Part shown: positions 1 through 8,892 of the stretch, piece by piece
Layout: each line of letters begins with the position of its first letter
Numbering within the stretch: position 1 is the stretch's first letter
Origin: Saccharothrix tamanrassetensis
Lineage (GTDB): Bacteria > Actinomycetota > Actinomycetes > Mycobacteriales > Pseudonocardiaceae
Direction: 5' to 3'
Length of the DNA: 64,000 bases
Assembly (NCBI RefSeq): GCF_014203665.1
Contig: NZ_JACHJN010000002.1
Span: 124,001-188,000 of the forward strand
The notes under the pieces: model-generated
The model's database searches: none
Told to the model about the DNA's origin: nothing
What the model saw: only the letters and a program-made list of their open reading frames with translations
Made by a program: the position numbers and the translations under genes

Positions 1-786
1 GGCCGTGTCCTGCAGGCGGGTGTAGTAGGAGCTGCGCGGTGCGTGGTGGCCGATGTAGAGGCCGGCCACGACGACCGCGAGGACGCCGGAGGAGCCGAGT
101 TCCTCGGCGAACAGGTAGGCACCGAACGGCACCAGCATGCCGAGCGAGCTCTCCATCACGCCGTCGTCCAGGCGGTCCCGGAGCCAACGGACGGCGAAGC
201 CGATCGCCAGCCCGACGAGCACGCCGCCACCCGCGCCGATGATGAACGTGCGGGTGCCGTCCACCCAGGTCGCGGTGGCGCCGAGGGTGGCCGCGATGGC
301 GACCTTGTAGACGGTGAGGGCGGTGGCGTCGTTGATCAGGCTCTCGCCGGTGAGCAGGGTCATGGTGCGGCGCGGCAGGTTGAGACGTCTGCCGATGGCC
401 ACCGCCGCGACGGCGTCCGGCGGGGCCACCACCGCGCCGAGGACCAGGGCGGCGGGGATGGAGAGCTGCGGGAGGACGAGGTGGGCGACCCAGCCGACGC
501 CGACCGTGGTGGCGATCACCAGGCCGACCGCCAGTAGCCCGATCGGGCGAAGATTGGCGCGGATGTTGTGGTACGAGCTGTCCAACGCGGCCGAGTAGAG
601 CAGCGGCGGCAGGACCAGTACCAGGATCAGCTCCGGTTCGAGCGCGAACTCCGGCAGCCCGGGGATGAAGGACACCGCCAGGCCGGTTGCCACCAGGACG
701 AGCGGGGCCGGTGCGAACAGCCGTTTGGCGACGGCGGTGACGAGCAGCGCGCCGACGAGGAGGAGCAGCAGTTCCGGTCCGTGCAT
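1..786 (-). CDS. Na+/H+ antiporter, CPA1 family (3' end cut by window edge)
   Basis: Reading leftward from ATG at 786 gives 262 codons without a stop, so the gene is cut by the left edge. The visible protein is a chain of hydrophobic helices carrying CPA1 exchanger hallmarks: LPPLLYSAALD near residue 65, a VAPPDAVAAVAI stretch near 120 with the conserved Asp, and TGESLINDATAL near 150, where the Asp of the ND pair is normally ion-coordinating. These proteins swap external protons for internal Na+ or K+ across the cytoplasmic membrane. It is divergent from the UBP zinc-finger gene with only 28 bp between starts, so the two may share a control region. The exact ion is not predictable from sequence. 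Confidence 0.9.
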   Translation of the reverse strand, partial: MHGPELLLLLVGALLVTAVAKRLFAPAPLVLVATGLAVSFIPGLPEFALEPELILVLVLPPLLYSAALDSSYHNIRANLRPIGLLAVGLVIATTVGVGWVAHLVLPQLSIPAALVLGAVVAPPDAVAAVAIGRRLNLPRRTMTLLTGESLINDATALTVYKVAIAATLGATATWVDGTRTFIIGAGGGVLVGLAIGFAVRWLRDRLDDGVMESSLGMLVPFGAYLFAEELGSSGVLAVVVAGLYIGHHAPRSSYYTRLQDTA

Positions 787-814
787 GGCGCAATCTTGCG
801 TGATGATGGCGGGT

Positions 815-1075
815 ATGACCTGTCCTCACGTCGCCGACCTGCCCGCGTCGGTCTCCCCGGACACCATCGAGGGGTGCGCCGACTGCCTGGCCGCGGGTGA
901 GCACAACTGGGCCCACCTCCGGATGTGCCTGTCCTGCGGGCACGTGGCCTGCTGCGATTCGAGTCCGCGTCGGCATGCGACCGCGCATTTTCACGGGTCG
1001 GGGCATCCGGTGATGCGGTCGTTCGAGCCCGGGGAGGAGTGGCGGTGGTGTTTCGAGGACGGGCGGGTGGTGTGA
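815..1075 (+). CDS. UBP-type zinc-finger protein
   Basis: 86-residue soluble protein that is almost entirely one UBP-type zinc finger. An N-terminal CPH is followed by CADCLAAG, CLSCGHVACC and a HATAHFHGSGHPV segment, giving the expected Cys/His ligand set, and it ends with the typical EWRWCFEDGRVV. In eukaryotes this domain binds ubiquitin tails; in bacteria its role is not established. I chose ATG 815 because it starts the conserved domain; ATGs at 803 and 806 and a GTG at 800 are in frame just upstream. The gene is divergent from a CPA1 antiporter. My recollection is that this pairing recurs in actinobacteria, which would suggest a regulatory or partner role for the antiporter (inference). 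Confidence 0.85.
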   Translation: MTCPHVADLPASVSPDTIEGCADCLAAGEHNWAHLRMCLSCGHVACCDSSPRRHATAHFHGSGHPVMRSFEPGEEWRWCFEDGRVV

Positions 1076-1115
1076 GTGCGGGGTGGGTGAGGGGCGGGGA
1101 TGAAGGACAGAAAGC

Positions 1116-1192
1116 GTCCTCGCCGGACGAGGCCTCGTCTGAAGGGCGTAAGGGCGTCCTCGCCGGACGGGCAGGCCATACGGGGATGACAC
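1116..1192. repeat. Fragment of dispersed inverted-repeat family
   Basis: This gap between the UBP gene and the TRAP permease holds two copies of GTCCTCGCCGGACG (1116-1129 and 1156-1169). It also holds a 21-bp stretch at 1172-1192 that is identical to 18867-18887 in the palindromic island. The 19 bp at 1156-1174 match 18694-18712. It appears to be a half-element of the same family, without an intact hairpin. No coding content is visible. Confidence 0.7.
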
Positions 1193-1333
1193 GCAGGGGT
1201 GGGGGTGTGCGCGGCTCGGGCTCGGGGCGATCTGGGTCTTTACAGTCCCTTTAGACGGTTGGGCTATGGGTGTGACTGGGGGCACAAGTAGCTTCGGTTG
1301 GGCACGGATCAAGCGCGACACGAAGGGGTGCGC

Positions 1334-3313
1334 GTGTCGACCAAGTCGCAGGCCGATGTTGCCGAGCTCATTGCCGAGTATGACGAGGAACGGCCGTCGC
1401 GGGTGTTGTCGCGGCGGTGGGAGTCGGGGGTCTGGGCGGCGGGACTGGCGGTTTCGCTGCTCGTCGTGAAGCAGGTGTTCTGGCCGTTCAGCGAGGGCGG
1501 GCAGTACTACCTGGTCATCTTCCTCGCCGTCACGTTGCCGTTGGTCTTCCTCTGCTACCGGGGGAAGCGCGGCGGGCGTGAGGATCCCGGGCCGGTGGAC
1601 TGGGTGTTGGCCGGGGCGGCGTTCCTGGTCGGGGCGTACCCCTTGTTCGGGGGGTTCGACGCCTTCCTGGACCGTCAGGGGCAGTTGACCGACCTGGACG
1701 TCGTGGCGGGGACCGTCCTCCTTTTGTTGATCTTGGAGGCCTGCCGTCGCACTACCGGGTGGGTGCTTCCGGTGGTGTGTGTGGGGTTCGTCGTTTTTGC
1801 CTACTACGGCGGGTACTTGCCGCCGTCTTGGGACATCTCCCACGCCGGGGTCGACTTCGGGCAGATCATCAACGGGTTCTACAACGATGCGACCGGGTTC
1901 TACGGGACGCCGTTGGACGTTGCGGCCACCTACATCGTGTTGTTCACGATCTACGGGTCGGTGCTCAACGCGTCGGGGGCCGGGACGTTCTTCGTGGACA
2001 TCAGTTTCTCGGCGTTCCGGAAGTCGCGGACCGCGCCCGGGCGTACTGCGGCCACGGCCGGTTTCCTGCTCGGGACGGTGTCGGGGTCGGGGACCGCCAC
2101 GACGGTGTCGCTGGGTGCCGTCACGTGGCCGATGTTGAAGAAAGCGGGCTACCCCAGGGAGAGCGCGGGTGGGTTGCTCGCCGCGTCGGGCATCGGGGCG
2201 ATCCTGTCGCCGCCTACGCTGGGCGCCGCCGCGTTCATCATCGCCGAGTTCCTGGAGACCTCGTACCTCCAGGTGCTGATCTGGGCGATCCTGCCCACTT
2301 TGCTCTACTACCTCGGGATTGCGCTCGCCGTCGAGATCGACGCTCGTCGGTTCGGGGCGAAGCCGGTGGACATCGACGCGCCGAGCCCGTGGGCGTTGCT
2401 GAAGCGCGGTGGCTACCACTTCTTGTCGCTGGGTGTGATCGTCGTGTTCCTCGCGATGGACATCCCGGTGTACTCGGCCGTGGTCTACGCCACCGGGGTT
2501 GCCGCGGTGTTCGCCCTTGTGGCGCAACGAGGTGACGTGCGGGGTTGGATGCGGGCGATGGCGGATTCGTTGTCGCTCGGCGTGCGTAGCGCGTTGCCGG
2601 TCATCGCGGTGTGCGCTGCCGCCGGGGTGATCACCTCGACGATCACCAAGACCGGGCTGGGGATTAAGTTGGCTGCCGCCCTCGTCGACATCGCGGAGTT
2701 CGTGTCGTCGAACCCGACCGTCGTGCTGTTCGTGACGGTGGTGTTGGCGGCGGTCGCGGTCAGTGTGCTCGGGCTCGCCGTGCCGGTCACCGCGTCGTTC
2801 ATCATCTCGTGGGTCGTGATCGGGCCTGCGCTGATCGAACTCGGTGTGGCGCGGGAAGAAGCGGCGATGTTCATCTTCTACTACGCCGTTCTGTCCGAGG
2901 TGACGCCGCCGACCGCGCTGGCCGCGGTGGCTGCCGCCGCCATCACCGGTGGCGACGTGATGAAGACGATGTGGCGGACGTGGAAGTACACGTTGCCCGC
3001 CTTCCTCGTGCCGCTCGCCTTCGTCCTCACCGACAACGGTTCGGCACTGCTGTTGCGCGGGTCGTTCGTCGACTCCGTCTGGGTTTTCGCCGTCTCGGCG
3101 GTGGGTGTCGCGGCGCTGGCCGCGCTCACCGGCGGGTGGCTGTTCGGTCCGGCGCGGTGGCCGGAGCGGGTGCTGTGCCTGCCCGCCGCGGTCGCCCTGC
3201 TCTACCTGCAACCGGTCACCGTCGCCATCGGCCTGGGGTTCCTGTTGGCCGCGGTGGCCGTGCACCTGCTCCTGCCCAAGATCCTCCTGCGGGGAAAGGA
3301 ACAAGATGCGTAG
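1334..3313 (+). CDS. TRAP transporter fused permease (small plus large membrane subunits)
   Basis: Integral membrane protein of about 659 residues, the usual size for TRAP permeases in which the DctQ-like and DctM-like parts are fused (4TM/12TM type). The first 150 residues give several helices, then comes a long DctM-like region with SGSGTATTVSLGAV and the family stretch ILSPPTLGAAAFIIAEFL, and another cluster of helices follows. It would import an organic anion using an ion gradient, fed by the downstream TAXI protein. GTG 1334 follows GAAGGGG by about six bases; an upstream ATG at 1298 would add 12 residues. The stop overlaps the next start by 8 bp, so the two are surely coupled. Substrate unknown. 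Confidence 0.92.
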   Translation: MSTKSQADVAELIAEYDEERPSRVLSRRWESGVWAAGLAVSLLVVKQVFWPFSEGGQYYLVIFLAVTLPLVFLCYRGKRGGREDPGPVDWVLAGAAFLVGAYPLFGGFDAFLDRQGQLTDLDVVAGTVLLLLILEACRRTTGWVLPVVCVGFVVFAYYGGYLPPSWDISHAGVDFGQIINGFYNDATGFYGTPLDVAATYIVLFTIYGSVLNASGAGTFFVDISFSAFRKSRTAPGRTAATAGFLLGTVSGSGTATTVSLGAVTWPMLKKAGYPRESAGGLLAASGIGAILSPPTLGAAAFIIAEFLETSYLQVLIWAILPTLLYYLGIALAVEIDARRFGAKPVDIDAPSPWALLKRGGYHFLSLGVIVVFLAMDIPVYSAVVYATGVAAVFALVAQRGDVRGWMRAMADSLSLGVRSALPVIAVCAAAGVITSTITKTGLGIKLAAALVDIAEFVSSNPTVVLFVTVVLAAVAVSVLGLAVPVTASFIISWVVIGPALIELGVAREEAAMFIFYYAVLSEVTPPTALAAVAAAAITGGDVMKTMWRTWKYTLPAFLVPLAFVLTDNGSALLLRGSFVDSVWVFAVSAVGVAALAALTGGWLFGPARWPERVLCLPAAVALLYLQPVTVAIGLGFLLAAVAVHLLLPKILLRGKEQDA

Positions 3314-4283
3314 CTGGAAGGTCCCGGTCGCCATCCTCGCGGTCGCGTTGGTCGCGGCCGGGTGTGGTGGGAAGCGGGCTGCGTCCGACACGGGTACCGG
3401 TGCCGCCTGCGAGGCCGCGGAAGGGCGGATCACCATCGCGACCGGCAACTCCGGTGGCGTCTACTACGTCGTCGGTGGCGGGCTGGCGAAGTTGATCAGC
3501 GACAACACCAAACTGAAGGCGACCGCCGCCGAGACCGGGGCGTCGGTGCAGAACATCCAGCAACTGGTCGCGGGCGACTACGACGTGGCGTTCTCGTTGG
3601 CCGACACGGCCGCCGACGCGGTCAACGGCAAGGGCGCGTTCGACGGCAAGCCGCAGCAGGTGCAGGCCCTGACCCGGCTGTACCCGAACTACACGCAGGT
3701 CGTGGTGCGCGCGTCGAGCGGGATCAACTCGATCGCGGACCTGAAGGGCAAGCGGATCTCCACCGGGTCGCCCAAGTCCGGCACCGAGGTCATCGCGAAC
3801 CGGCTGCTCGCCGCCGCCGGGCTGGACCCCGAGAAGGACGTCGAGGCGCAGCGGCTCGACCTCGCCAAGACCGCCGACGGGATGAAGGACGGCAGCCTCG
3901 ACGGGCTGGTGTGGTCCGGCGGGCTGCCGACGGCGCAGATCACCGACCTCACCACGTCGCTGAAGGACCAGGTCAGGTTCATCGACATCACGCCGCTGCT
4001 GCCGAAGCTGAAGGAGGTCAACCCGGTCTACGACAAGGGCACGATCCCGGCCGCCACCTACGGGCAGGCCGCCGACGTGCCGACGGTCGTCGTGCCGAAC
4101 GTCCTGCTGGTGAAGGCGGACTTCCCGGACGCCAACGCGTGCGCCATCACCAAGCTGGTGTTCGACAAGAAGGCCGACCTGGAGAAGGTCCACCCGGCCG
4201 CCCGGGACATCGTCGAGGAGAAGGCCGCCTTGACCGACCCCGTGCCGCTGCACGCCGGTTCGCTGGACGCGTTCGGCGGCTGA
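3306..4283 (+). CDS. TRAP transporter substrate-binding lipoprotein, TAXI family
   Basis: 325-residue lipoprotein. The signal sequence has a lipobox (VAAGC, Cys near residue 20), and the TAXI fold begins at [18 protein letters not shown] near residue 40, which is diagnostic. A later [16 protein letters not shown] segment is also typical. It should sit on the outer face of the membrane and deliver substrate to the fused permease encoded immediately upstream, with which it overlaps by 8 bp. TAXI members with known ligands often bind glutamate or other organic acids, but nothing here fixes the substrate. No regulator is adjacent. Confidence 0.92.
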   Translation: MRSWKVPVAILAVALVAAGCGGKRAASDTGTGAACEAAEGRITIATGNSGGVYYVVGGGLAKLISDNTKLKATAAETGASVQNIQQLVAGDYDVAFSLADTAADAVNGKGAFDGKPQQVQALTRLYPNYTQVVVRASSGINSIADLKGKRISTGSPKSGTEVIANRLLAAAGLDPEKDVEAQRLDLAKTADGMKDGSLDGLVWSGGLPTAQITDLTTSLKDQVRFIDITPLLPKLKEVNPVYDKGTIPAATYGQAADVPTVVVPNVLLVKADFPDANACAITKLVFDKKADLEKVHPAARDIVEEKAALTDPVPLHAGSLDAFGG

Positions 4284-4297
4284 CCGGCGGGGTCATC

Positions 4298-4303
4298 TAG
4301 GCT
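4298..4303 (+). promoter_or_regulatory. Probable -10 element of purD
   Basis: TAGGCT ends 8 bases before the purD GTG. There is no Shine-Dalgarno between them, so a leaderless or near-leaderless transcript is likely. The same hexamer lies before purC (23450-23455) and purS (28165-28170). No convincing -35 is visible. Confidence 0.4.
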
Positions 4304-4311
4304 GCTCCACC

Positions 4312-5565
4312 GTGCGTGTCCTGGTCATCGGGTCTGGCGCCCGTGAACATGCCCTCGTCCTCGCGTTGTCGCGGGATCCTTCGGTGATCGCGCTGGCCTG
4401 CGCACCCGGCAACGCCGGTATCGCGGGCCTGGCGGAGATCTACGGGGTCGACGCCGGCGACCCCGGTGCGGTCGCCGCGCTGGCCAAGGAGTGGAACGCC
4501 GACCTCGTCGTGGTCGGGCCGGAGCAGCCGCTGGTGGCGGGTGCGGCGGACGCCGTGCGCGCCGCCGGCATCCCCTGCTTCGGCCCGTCCGCCGAGGCCG
4601 CCCGGATCGAGGGCTCCAAGGCGTTCGCGAAGGACGTCATGTCGGCGGCGGGCGTGCCCACGGCCACGTCGGAGGTCGTCGACAACCCGGCCCGGCTGGA
4701 CGCGGCACTGAACCACTTCGGGCCCCGCTGGGTGGTGAAGGACGACGGGCTCGCGGCGGGCAAGGGCGTGGTCGTCACCTCCGACCGCGCGGTGGCGCGG
4801 GCGCACGCCATGACGCTGCTCGACCACGGCCACCCGGTGCTGCTGGAGTCCTTCCTGGACGGTCCGGAGGTCTCGCTGTTCTGCCTGGTGGACGGCTCGA
4901 CCGTGGTGCCGCTGCTGCCCGCGCAGGACTTCAAGCGCGTCGGCGACAACGACTCCGGGCCGAACACCGGCGGCATGGGGGCGTACGCGCCGCTGCCGTG
5001 GGCGCCGGACGACCTGGTGCCCACGATCGTGTCGACCTGCGTGCAGCCGGTGGTGGACGAATTGGCCGCGCGCGGCACCCCGTTCACCGGGCTGTTGTAC
5101 GCGGGTCTCGCGCTGACCTCGTCGGGGCCGCAGGTCATCGAGTTCAACTGCCGGTTCGGCGACCCCGAGACGCAGGCGGTCGTCGCGCTGCTCCGGACGC
5201 CGCCGGCTGGTCTGTTCCTGGCGGCGGCGAACGGCACCCTGGCGTCCGTCGGGCCGCTGGAGTGGGCCGACGGTTACGCCGTGACGGTCGTCGTCGCCGC
5301 CGAGGGCTACCCAGGCCGTCCCCGCACGGGCGACGTCGTCACCGGTGGTGACGCCGAAGGCGTGCTGCACGCGGGCACCCGCCGCCGCGAGGACGGCGCC
5401 GTCGTCTCGACCGGCGGCCGTGTGCTGTCCGTCGTCGGCACGGGTGATTCGCTGGCAGACGCCCGTGACGAGGCTTACCGCCGCGTCGACGCCGTTCACC
5501 TGACCGGGTCGCATCACCGGACGGACATCGCGTTGCGCGCGGCGAACGGGAAGATCGAGGTCTGA
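4312..5565 (+). CDS. purD: Phosphoribosylamine-glycine ligase (GAR synthetase)
   Basis: 417 residues, the normal length for PurD. This ATP-grasp enzyme makes glycinamide ribonucleotide, step 2 of de novo purine synthesis, in the cytoplasm. Visible hallmarks are the N-terminal [15 protein letters not shown], a lysine-bearing [15 protein letters not shown] loop, [19 protein letters not shown] in the ATP-grasp core, and [11 protein letters not shown] near residue 280 with metal-binding acidic residues. The start is GTG 4312, just behind a -10-like hexamer. The gene appears monocistronic, with a strong hairpin right after its stop. Other purine genes lie at 18993, 23462, 28214-31379 and 51911-54544. 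Confidence 0.97.
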   Translation: MRVLVIGSGAREHALVLALSRDPSVIALACAPGNAGIAGLAEIYGVDAGDPGAVAALAKEWNADLVVVGPEQPLVAGAADAVRAAGIPCFGPSAEAARIEGSKAFAKDVMSAAGVPTATSEVVDNPARLDAALNHFGPRWVVKDDGLAAGKGVVVTSDRAVARAHAMTLLDHGHPVLLESFLDGPEVSLFCLVDGSTVVPLLPAQDFKRVGDNDSGPNTGGMGAYAPLPWAPDDLVPTIVSTCVQPVVDELAARGTPFTGLLYAGLALTSSGPQVIEFNCRFGDPETQAVVALLRTPPAGLFLAAANGTLASVGPLEWADGYAVTVVVAAEGYPGRPRTGDVVTGGDAEGVLHAGTRRREDGAVVSTGGRVLSVVGTGDSLADARDEAYRRVDAVHLTGSHHRTDIALRAANGKIEV

Positions 5566-5575
5566 GGCCTTCTTC

Positions 5576-5613
5576 GCCGGAGGTGCGCCGGGATTTCCCG
5601 CGCACCTGCCGGC
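5576..5613 (+). terminator. Stem-loop after purD
   Basis: GCCGGAGGTGCGC (5576-5588) pairs with GCGCACCTGCCGGC on the right side with one bulged G, and a short inner GGG/CCC stem closes around ATTT. There is no U tract, as is common in actinobacteria. It would separate purD from the T7SS cassette. Confidence 0.55.
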
Positions 5614-5763
5614 TCCCCGTTCAGCCACCTGCGCTACGACATCCGAGCGAGGGCGGAACCACCCCACCCCCGACTTCGTCCAACCTCAGACCCGGTTCAC
5701 GCGGTCGTTGGTAGCCTGCGAACCGGGACCAATCCGTTACCGACCGTACGGGGGATGGGCGTC

Positions 5764-6216
5764 GTGGCAGAGGAGAACGGCCTACTGGGAGCCGTCGCCG
5801 GCGTGGGCGGGGCCATCGGGCGTGCGGTCGGCGACATGTTCGCGGCGGAGAAGCGCCTCAACGACACGGTGGCCAACTCGCCGGGGGCCGGGCAGAAGTT
5901 CAACGTCACCAAGGACACCGTCCTGCAAGCCGGGCACATCATCGACGCCCAGCTCGACAGCCTGCGGAAGGCCTACCGCCACGCGAGCGACGACCTGCGC
6001 GTCCAACTGGCCGACGCGGACGACGTGAACTCCGACATCGCGGCGGCGTGGAACGACCGGCTGGTCGAGGGCGAGGGCTCGTACGCCCAGCGGATCGCGG
6101 AGTACATGGACAGCCTGCACGGGCTCATCACGCAGCTCCGGGCCGCCGCGGTGCAGTACGGGCACACCGAAGAGGAGATCCAGGCTGCGATGGGGTCGAC
6201 GCGTGCGGCCGGCTAA
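5764..6216 (+). CDS. Small helical protein, candidate T7SS substrate (YxxxE)
   Basis: Protein of about 150 residues with no signal peptide, predicted largely helical. Near the C-terminus it has YGHTEEE, which fits the YxxxD/E secretion motif of T7SS substrates, and a Trp in the AAAWND turn sits where WXG proteins carry WxG. I do not recognise a named family. The start is taken as GTG 5764, about 9 bases behind GGGGG; ATG 5755 would add three residues but would sit directly on that SD. It overlaps the DUF3558 lipoprotein gene by 14 bp and heads a four-gene run (to 8892). A similar YxxxE protein occupies a comparable place in the second cassette at 45166. Confidence 0.6.
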   Translation: MAEENGLLGAVAGVGGAIGRAVGDMFAAEKRLNDTVANSPGAGQKFNVTKDTVLQAGHIIDAQLDSLRKAYRHASDDLRVQLADADDVNSDIAAAWNDRLVEGEGSYAQRIAEYMDSLHGLITQLRAAAVQYGHTEEEIQAAMGSTRAAG

Positions 6217-6805
6217 GGGAGTCTTCGCAGCTCTGCTCGCAGCGGCCGCGGTCAGCGCCTGCACGACCGGGGGCGGGACGACGGGGACGCCGACACCGGT
6301 GACGTCGGACACCGGGTCGTCCGACACGCCGTCGACCTCCACCAAGGCTCCTGCGGCGCGTCCGAAGGAGATCAAGCTGGACGGGATCGATCCCTGCAAG
6401 GCGCTCACCGCCGCCCAGCAGACGGAACTCAAGATCGACGAGTCGGAGAGCGACCCGTCGGAAGTCGTGAAGGGCACCACCTCGCCCTCCTGCGCCTACA
6501 CGAGCAATGCCGAGAAGTCCTACGTCTACCGCGTCACCCTGATCTCGAACGAGGGCATCGACCACTGGGACGGTCCGAGCAACCTCGACGTGGCCCCGAA
6601 GCAGGTGTCGGGTTACGCCGCTGCGCAGGTCATGTTGAAGGGAACGTCGACGCTGGAGTGCTCGGTGGCGGTCGACGTCGCGGACGAGCAGCAGCTGTTC
6701 GTGCAGTTCCTCCCTTATTCCAGGGTGTTCACCCAAGACGAGATGTGCCAGAACGCGGCCAAGGGTGCCGAGTCCGCGCTCAAGACGCTGCAGACTTTGA
6801 AGTGA
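6203..6805 (+). CDS. DUF3558 family lipoprotein
   Basis: 200-residue protein with a lipobox signal (AAVSAC, Cys near residue 20) and a Ser/Thr/Pro-rich linker to about residue 50. A DUF3558-like domain follows, with DPCKALTAAQQTEL, a Cys in SPSCAY and a later STLECSVAVDVADEQQLFVQF segment. The function of DUF3558 is unknown; these proteins are anchored on the outer face of the membrane. GTG 6203 lies inside the end of the preceding gene. Its paralogue at 44451 shares the DPC...LLT/ALT...AQ pattern, and both sit in the same kind of T7SS gene cassette, which suggests a shared envelope role (inference). Confidence 0.8.
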   Translation: MRPAKGVFAALLAAAAVSACTTGGGTTGTPTPVTSDTGSSDTPSTSTKAPAARPKEIKLDGIDPCKALTAAQQTELKIDESESDPSEVVKGTTSPSCAYTSNAEKSYVYRVTLISNEGIDHWDGPSNLDVAPKQVSGYAAAQVMLKGTSTLECSVAVDVADEQQLFVQFLPYSRVFTQDEMCQNAAKGAESALKTLQTLK

Positions 6806-6814
6806 GGGGGAGCT

Positions 6815-8122
6815 GTGACGGGCTTCAGGCAGATTCAGGATCACCGCTTCGAAGGCTATGACAACCCGGGCCTGGCCAATCTGGTCGTCAAGTTCTCGAC
6901 CAGCGACGCGGCTCAGCAGTTCAGCAACGCGTCGCACGCGCTGCGGCAGTTGGCGGGCAGCCTCGCCGAGGTGGACGAGACCCTGCGCACCGAGCTGAGG
7001 AAGCTCGGCATCGAGTGGCAGGGCGCGGCCGGCGACAACGCGGGCCAGGCCGTGACGGTCTCCGCCGACGTGGCGACGCAGGGCGACGAGGCAGGCAAGC
7101 AGAACTCGCAGGCGACCGCGGTCCAAGGTGCGTCGTACAGCCAGTCCCGCAACGCGATGCCGGACCCGCAGGCCCTCCGTGGTGACACGGAGACGAGTTT
7201 CTGGGACGAAGCCGGTGGGTTCTTCGGGTACGAGACGGATCACGCCAAAGAGGTCAAGCAGACGCAGGCGGCCCGTGAGCAGGTGATCCGCGGGTTCGAC
7301 CAGTACGTCGACGCCAGCCGTGACTCGCTCAACCAGTACCAGGGCATGACCAAGCCGTCGAGCTTCGAGGTCACCACGACGTCCAGTGCGGTCAGTACGC
7401 CGGTCGCTCCCGTGCAGCAGTTCAGCGGCGGCATCCCCGGTGTGACCGGCGGTGTGCCCAGTGGTGTGTCCGGCGGCGTGCCGGGCACGTTGCCCGGTGG
7501 CGGCCTGCCCGGTCAGCTTCCCGGCGGTACGGCGGGCCTCCCGACGCAGCTGCCCGGCGGCGGCACCACCGGTATCACGCCGAACTCGCCCGGTCAGTTC
7601 GGGACGCCTCCGGTCGGGCCCGTCCTGCCCGGCAAGGTGACCGGTGGGCCCTCCGGTCTCGGGCTCGGTCTCGGGCTCGGCCTCGCCGGTGGTACGGCGT
7701 TGGGCCTGGCGGCCGGTGCCGCGCGTGGTGCGAAGGTGGTTCGGAACCCCTCCTCGACGTCCGTGCCCGGTGGCAAGACGGGCGACGGGCCGCACGGTGG
7801 CGGCAAGGGTGCGCCCGGCGCGGGCAAGGGGGTCGCTGTTCCCGGCGCCTCTCCGTTGTCCGGCAAGGCCGGGATCTCCGCCACCATCGGGGCCATCGAC
7901 CCGGACGAGCCGGCACGTGGTCGGCCGGGCGCCGGTGGTGCCGCTGTCGCGGGCAAGGCCGGTGCCGGGTCGATGTTGCATCCCGCCGCCACCGCCAAGA
8001 GCGGTGAAGGGGAAGAGGACGGGGAGCACATCCGGAAGTACGGGGTGGACTCCGACGACGTCTTCGGTGATGAGCGGATGGTCGTGCAGTCGGTCATCGG
8101 CGACGAGCTCGAGCAGAAGTGA
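6815..8122 (+). CDS. PPE-like T7SS substrate with Gly-rich tail
   Basis: 435 residues. The first 200 are helical and contain IEWQGAAGDNAGQAV, a WXG turn as in PPE/WXG100 proteins. Residues of about 200-330 are low-complexity Gly/Pro/Leu repeats (PGQLPGG-like). The final segment, DDVFGDERMVVQSVIGD, is acidic and closely resembles the tail of the protein at 45588. It should be exported by an ESX system with help from the EspG-like protein encoded just downstream, whose GTG overlaps its stop (GTGA). Start GTG 6815 follows GAGGGGGA. The classical PPE motif itself is absent, so PPE-like is a structural analogy. Confidence 0.75.
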   Translation: MTGFRQIQDHRFEGYDNPGLANLVVKFSTSDAAQQFSNASHALRQLAGSLAEVDETLRTELRKLGIEWQGAAGDNAGQAVTVSADVATQGDEAGKQNSQATAVQGASYSQSRNAMPDPQALRGDTETSFWDEAGGFFGYETDHAKEVKQTQAAREQVIRGFDQYVDASRDSLNQYQGMTKPSSFEVTTTSSAVSTPVAPVQQFSGGIPGVTGGVPSGVSGGVPGTLPGGGLPGQLPGGTAGLPTQLPGGGTTGITPNSPGQFGTPPVGPVLPGKVTGGPSGLGLGLGLGLAGGTALGLAAGAARGAKVVRNPSSTSVPGGKTGDGPHGGGKGAPGAGKGVAVPGASPLSGKAGISATIGAIDPDEPARGRPGAGGAAVAGKAGAGSMLHPAATAKSGEGEEDGEHIRKYGVDSDDVFGDERMVVQSVIGDELEQK

Positions 8123-8892
8123 CCGCGGGGGGCACCGTCGTCCTGTCCACGCTCGAGTTCGACGTCGCGTGGGAGGCCGAACGGCTCACCAGGCGCAACG
8201 TCGCGCTGGACGTGCCCAGCCCCGGTGTGACGCACACCGAGCGCGCGGTGTTCGTCGAGCAGGCCTGGGGCTCCCTGGAGGAACGCGGACTGGCCGACGG
8301 GCGGAGGCTGACGCCGGAGCTGGCGGACGCCTTCGCCCTGTTGGCCAACCCCCAGGTCTCCGTGGACATCTGGATCTGGGTGGACCGGCGCAAGATCAAG
8401 GGCCTCGCGGCGGCGGCCGGGGAAGAGGCCATCCTCGCCGTGGTCGACGGGGACGAGGTGTGGCTGATCGAGTCACGGGCCGGCGCGCTCGCCGAGGCCG
8501 CCGTGTCGGTCACCGGTGACATGCCCGCCGGCTACGGGCGGTCGATCAGCCTGCCGAACGAGGTGCTGCGCGCCGCGTCCGACGAAGCCGGGCGGGACGC
8601 CGAGAAGCTGGTGCTCGCGCTGGAGCGGCAGGGGTTGCCGTTGAGCGACGCGCAGGAGCTGGCCGGCATGTGCGACGGGATGGGCACCCGTGGCCAGTTC
8701 GGGGCCGAGCGCGCCCAGCAGGGCGGTCCGCCGGTGCGCGCGAACCGCGTGGTGGCCTGGCACGACACCCCGTCCGGGCGTTACCTGCACCAGGTGCGGC
8801 CCAGTTCGGACGGTCGGAGCTGGAGCACCATCACGCCGATCGACAACGCGCGGCTCGCGTCCTGCGTGTGGGAACTGGTCCAAGAGGTGTAG
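8119..8892 (+). CDS. ESX secretion-associated protein, EspG family
   Basis: 257-residue cytosolic protein with the EspG layout: an opening STLEFDVAWEAERL, a VPSPGVTH loop, and a C-terminal half ending GRYLHQVRPSSDGRSWSTI, which matches the ending of the second EspG-like protein (GRYLQQRRASNG...STFTP). EspG proteins bind PE/PPE-type substrates in the cytosol and deliver them to the ESX membrane complex. Its GTG overlaps the stop of the PPE-like gene by 4 bp, the arrangement expected for a chaperone with its client. No EccC, EccB, EccD, EccE or mycosin gene is nearby, so the secretion machine must be encoded elsewhere. Confidence 0.82.
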   Translation: MTAGGTVVLSTLEFDVAWEAERLTRRNVALDVPSPGVTHTERAVFVEQAWGSLEERGLADGRRLTPELADAFALLANPQVSVDIWIWVDRRKIKGLAAAAGEEAILAVVDGDEVWLIESRAGALAEAAVSVTGDMPAGYGRSISLPNEVLRAASDEAGRDAEKLVLALERQGLPLSDAQELAGMCDGMGTRGQFGAERAQQGGPPVRANRVVAWHDTPSGRYLHQVRPSSDGRSWSTITPIDNARLASCVWELVQEV

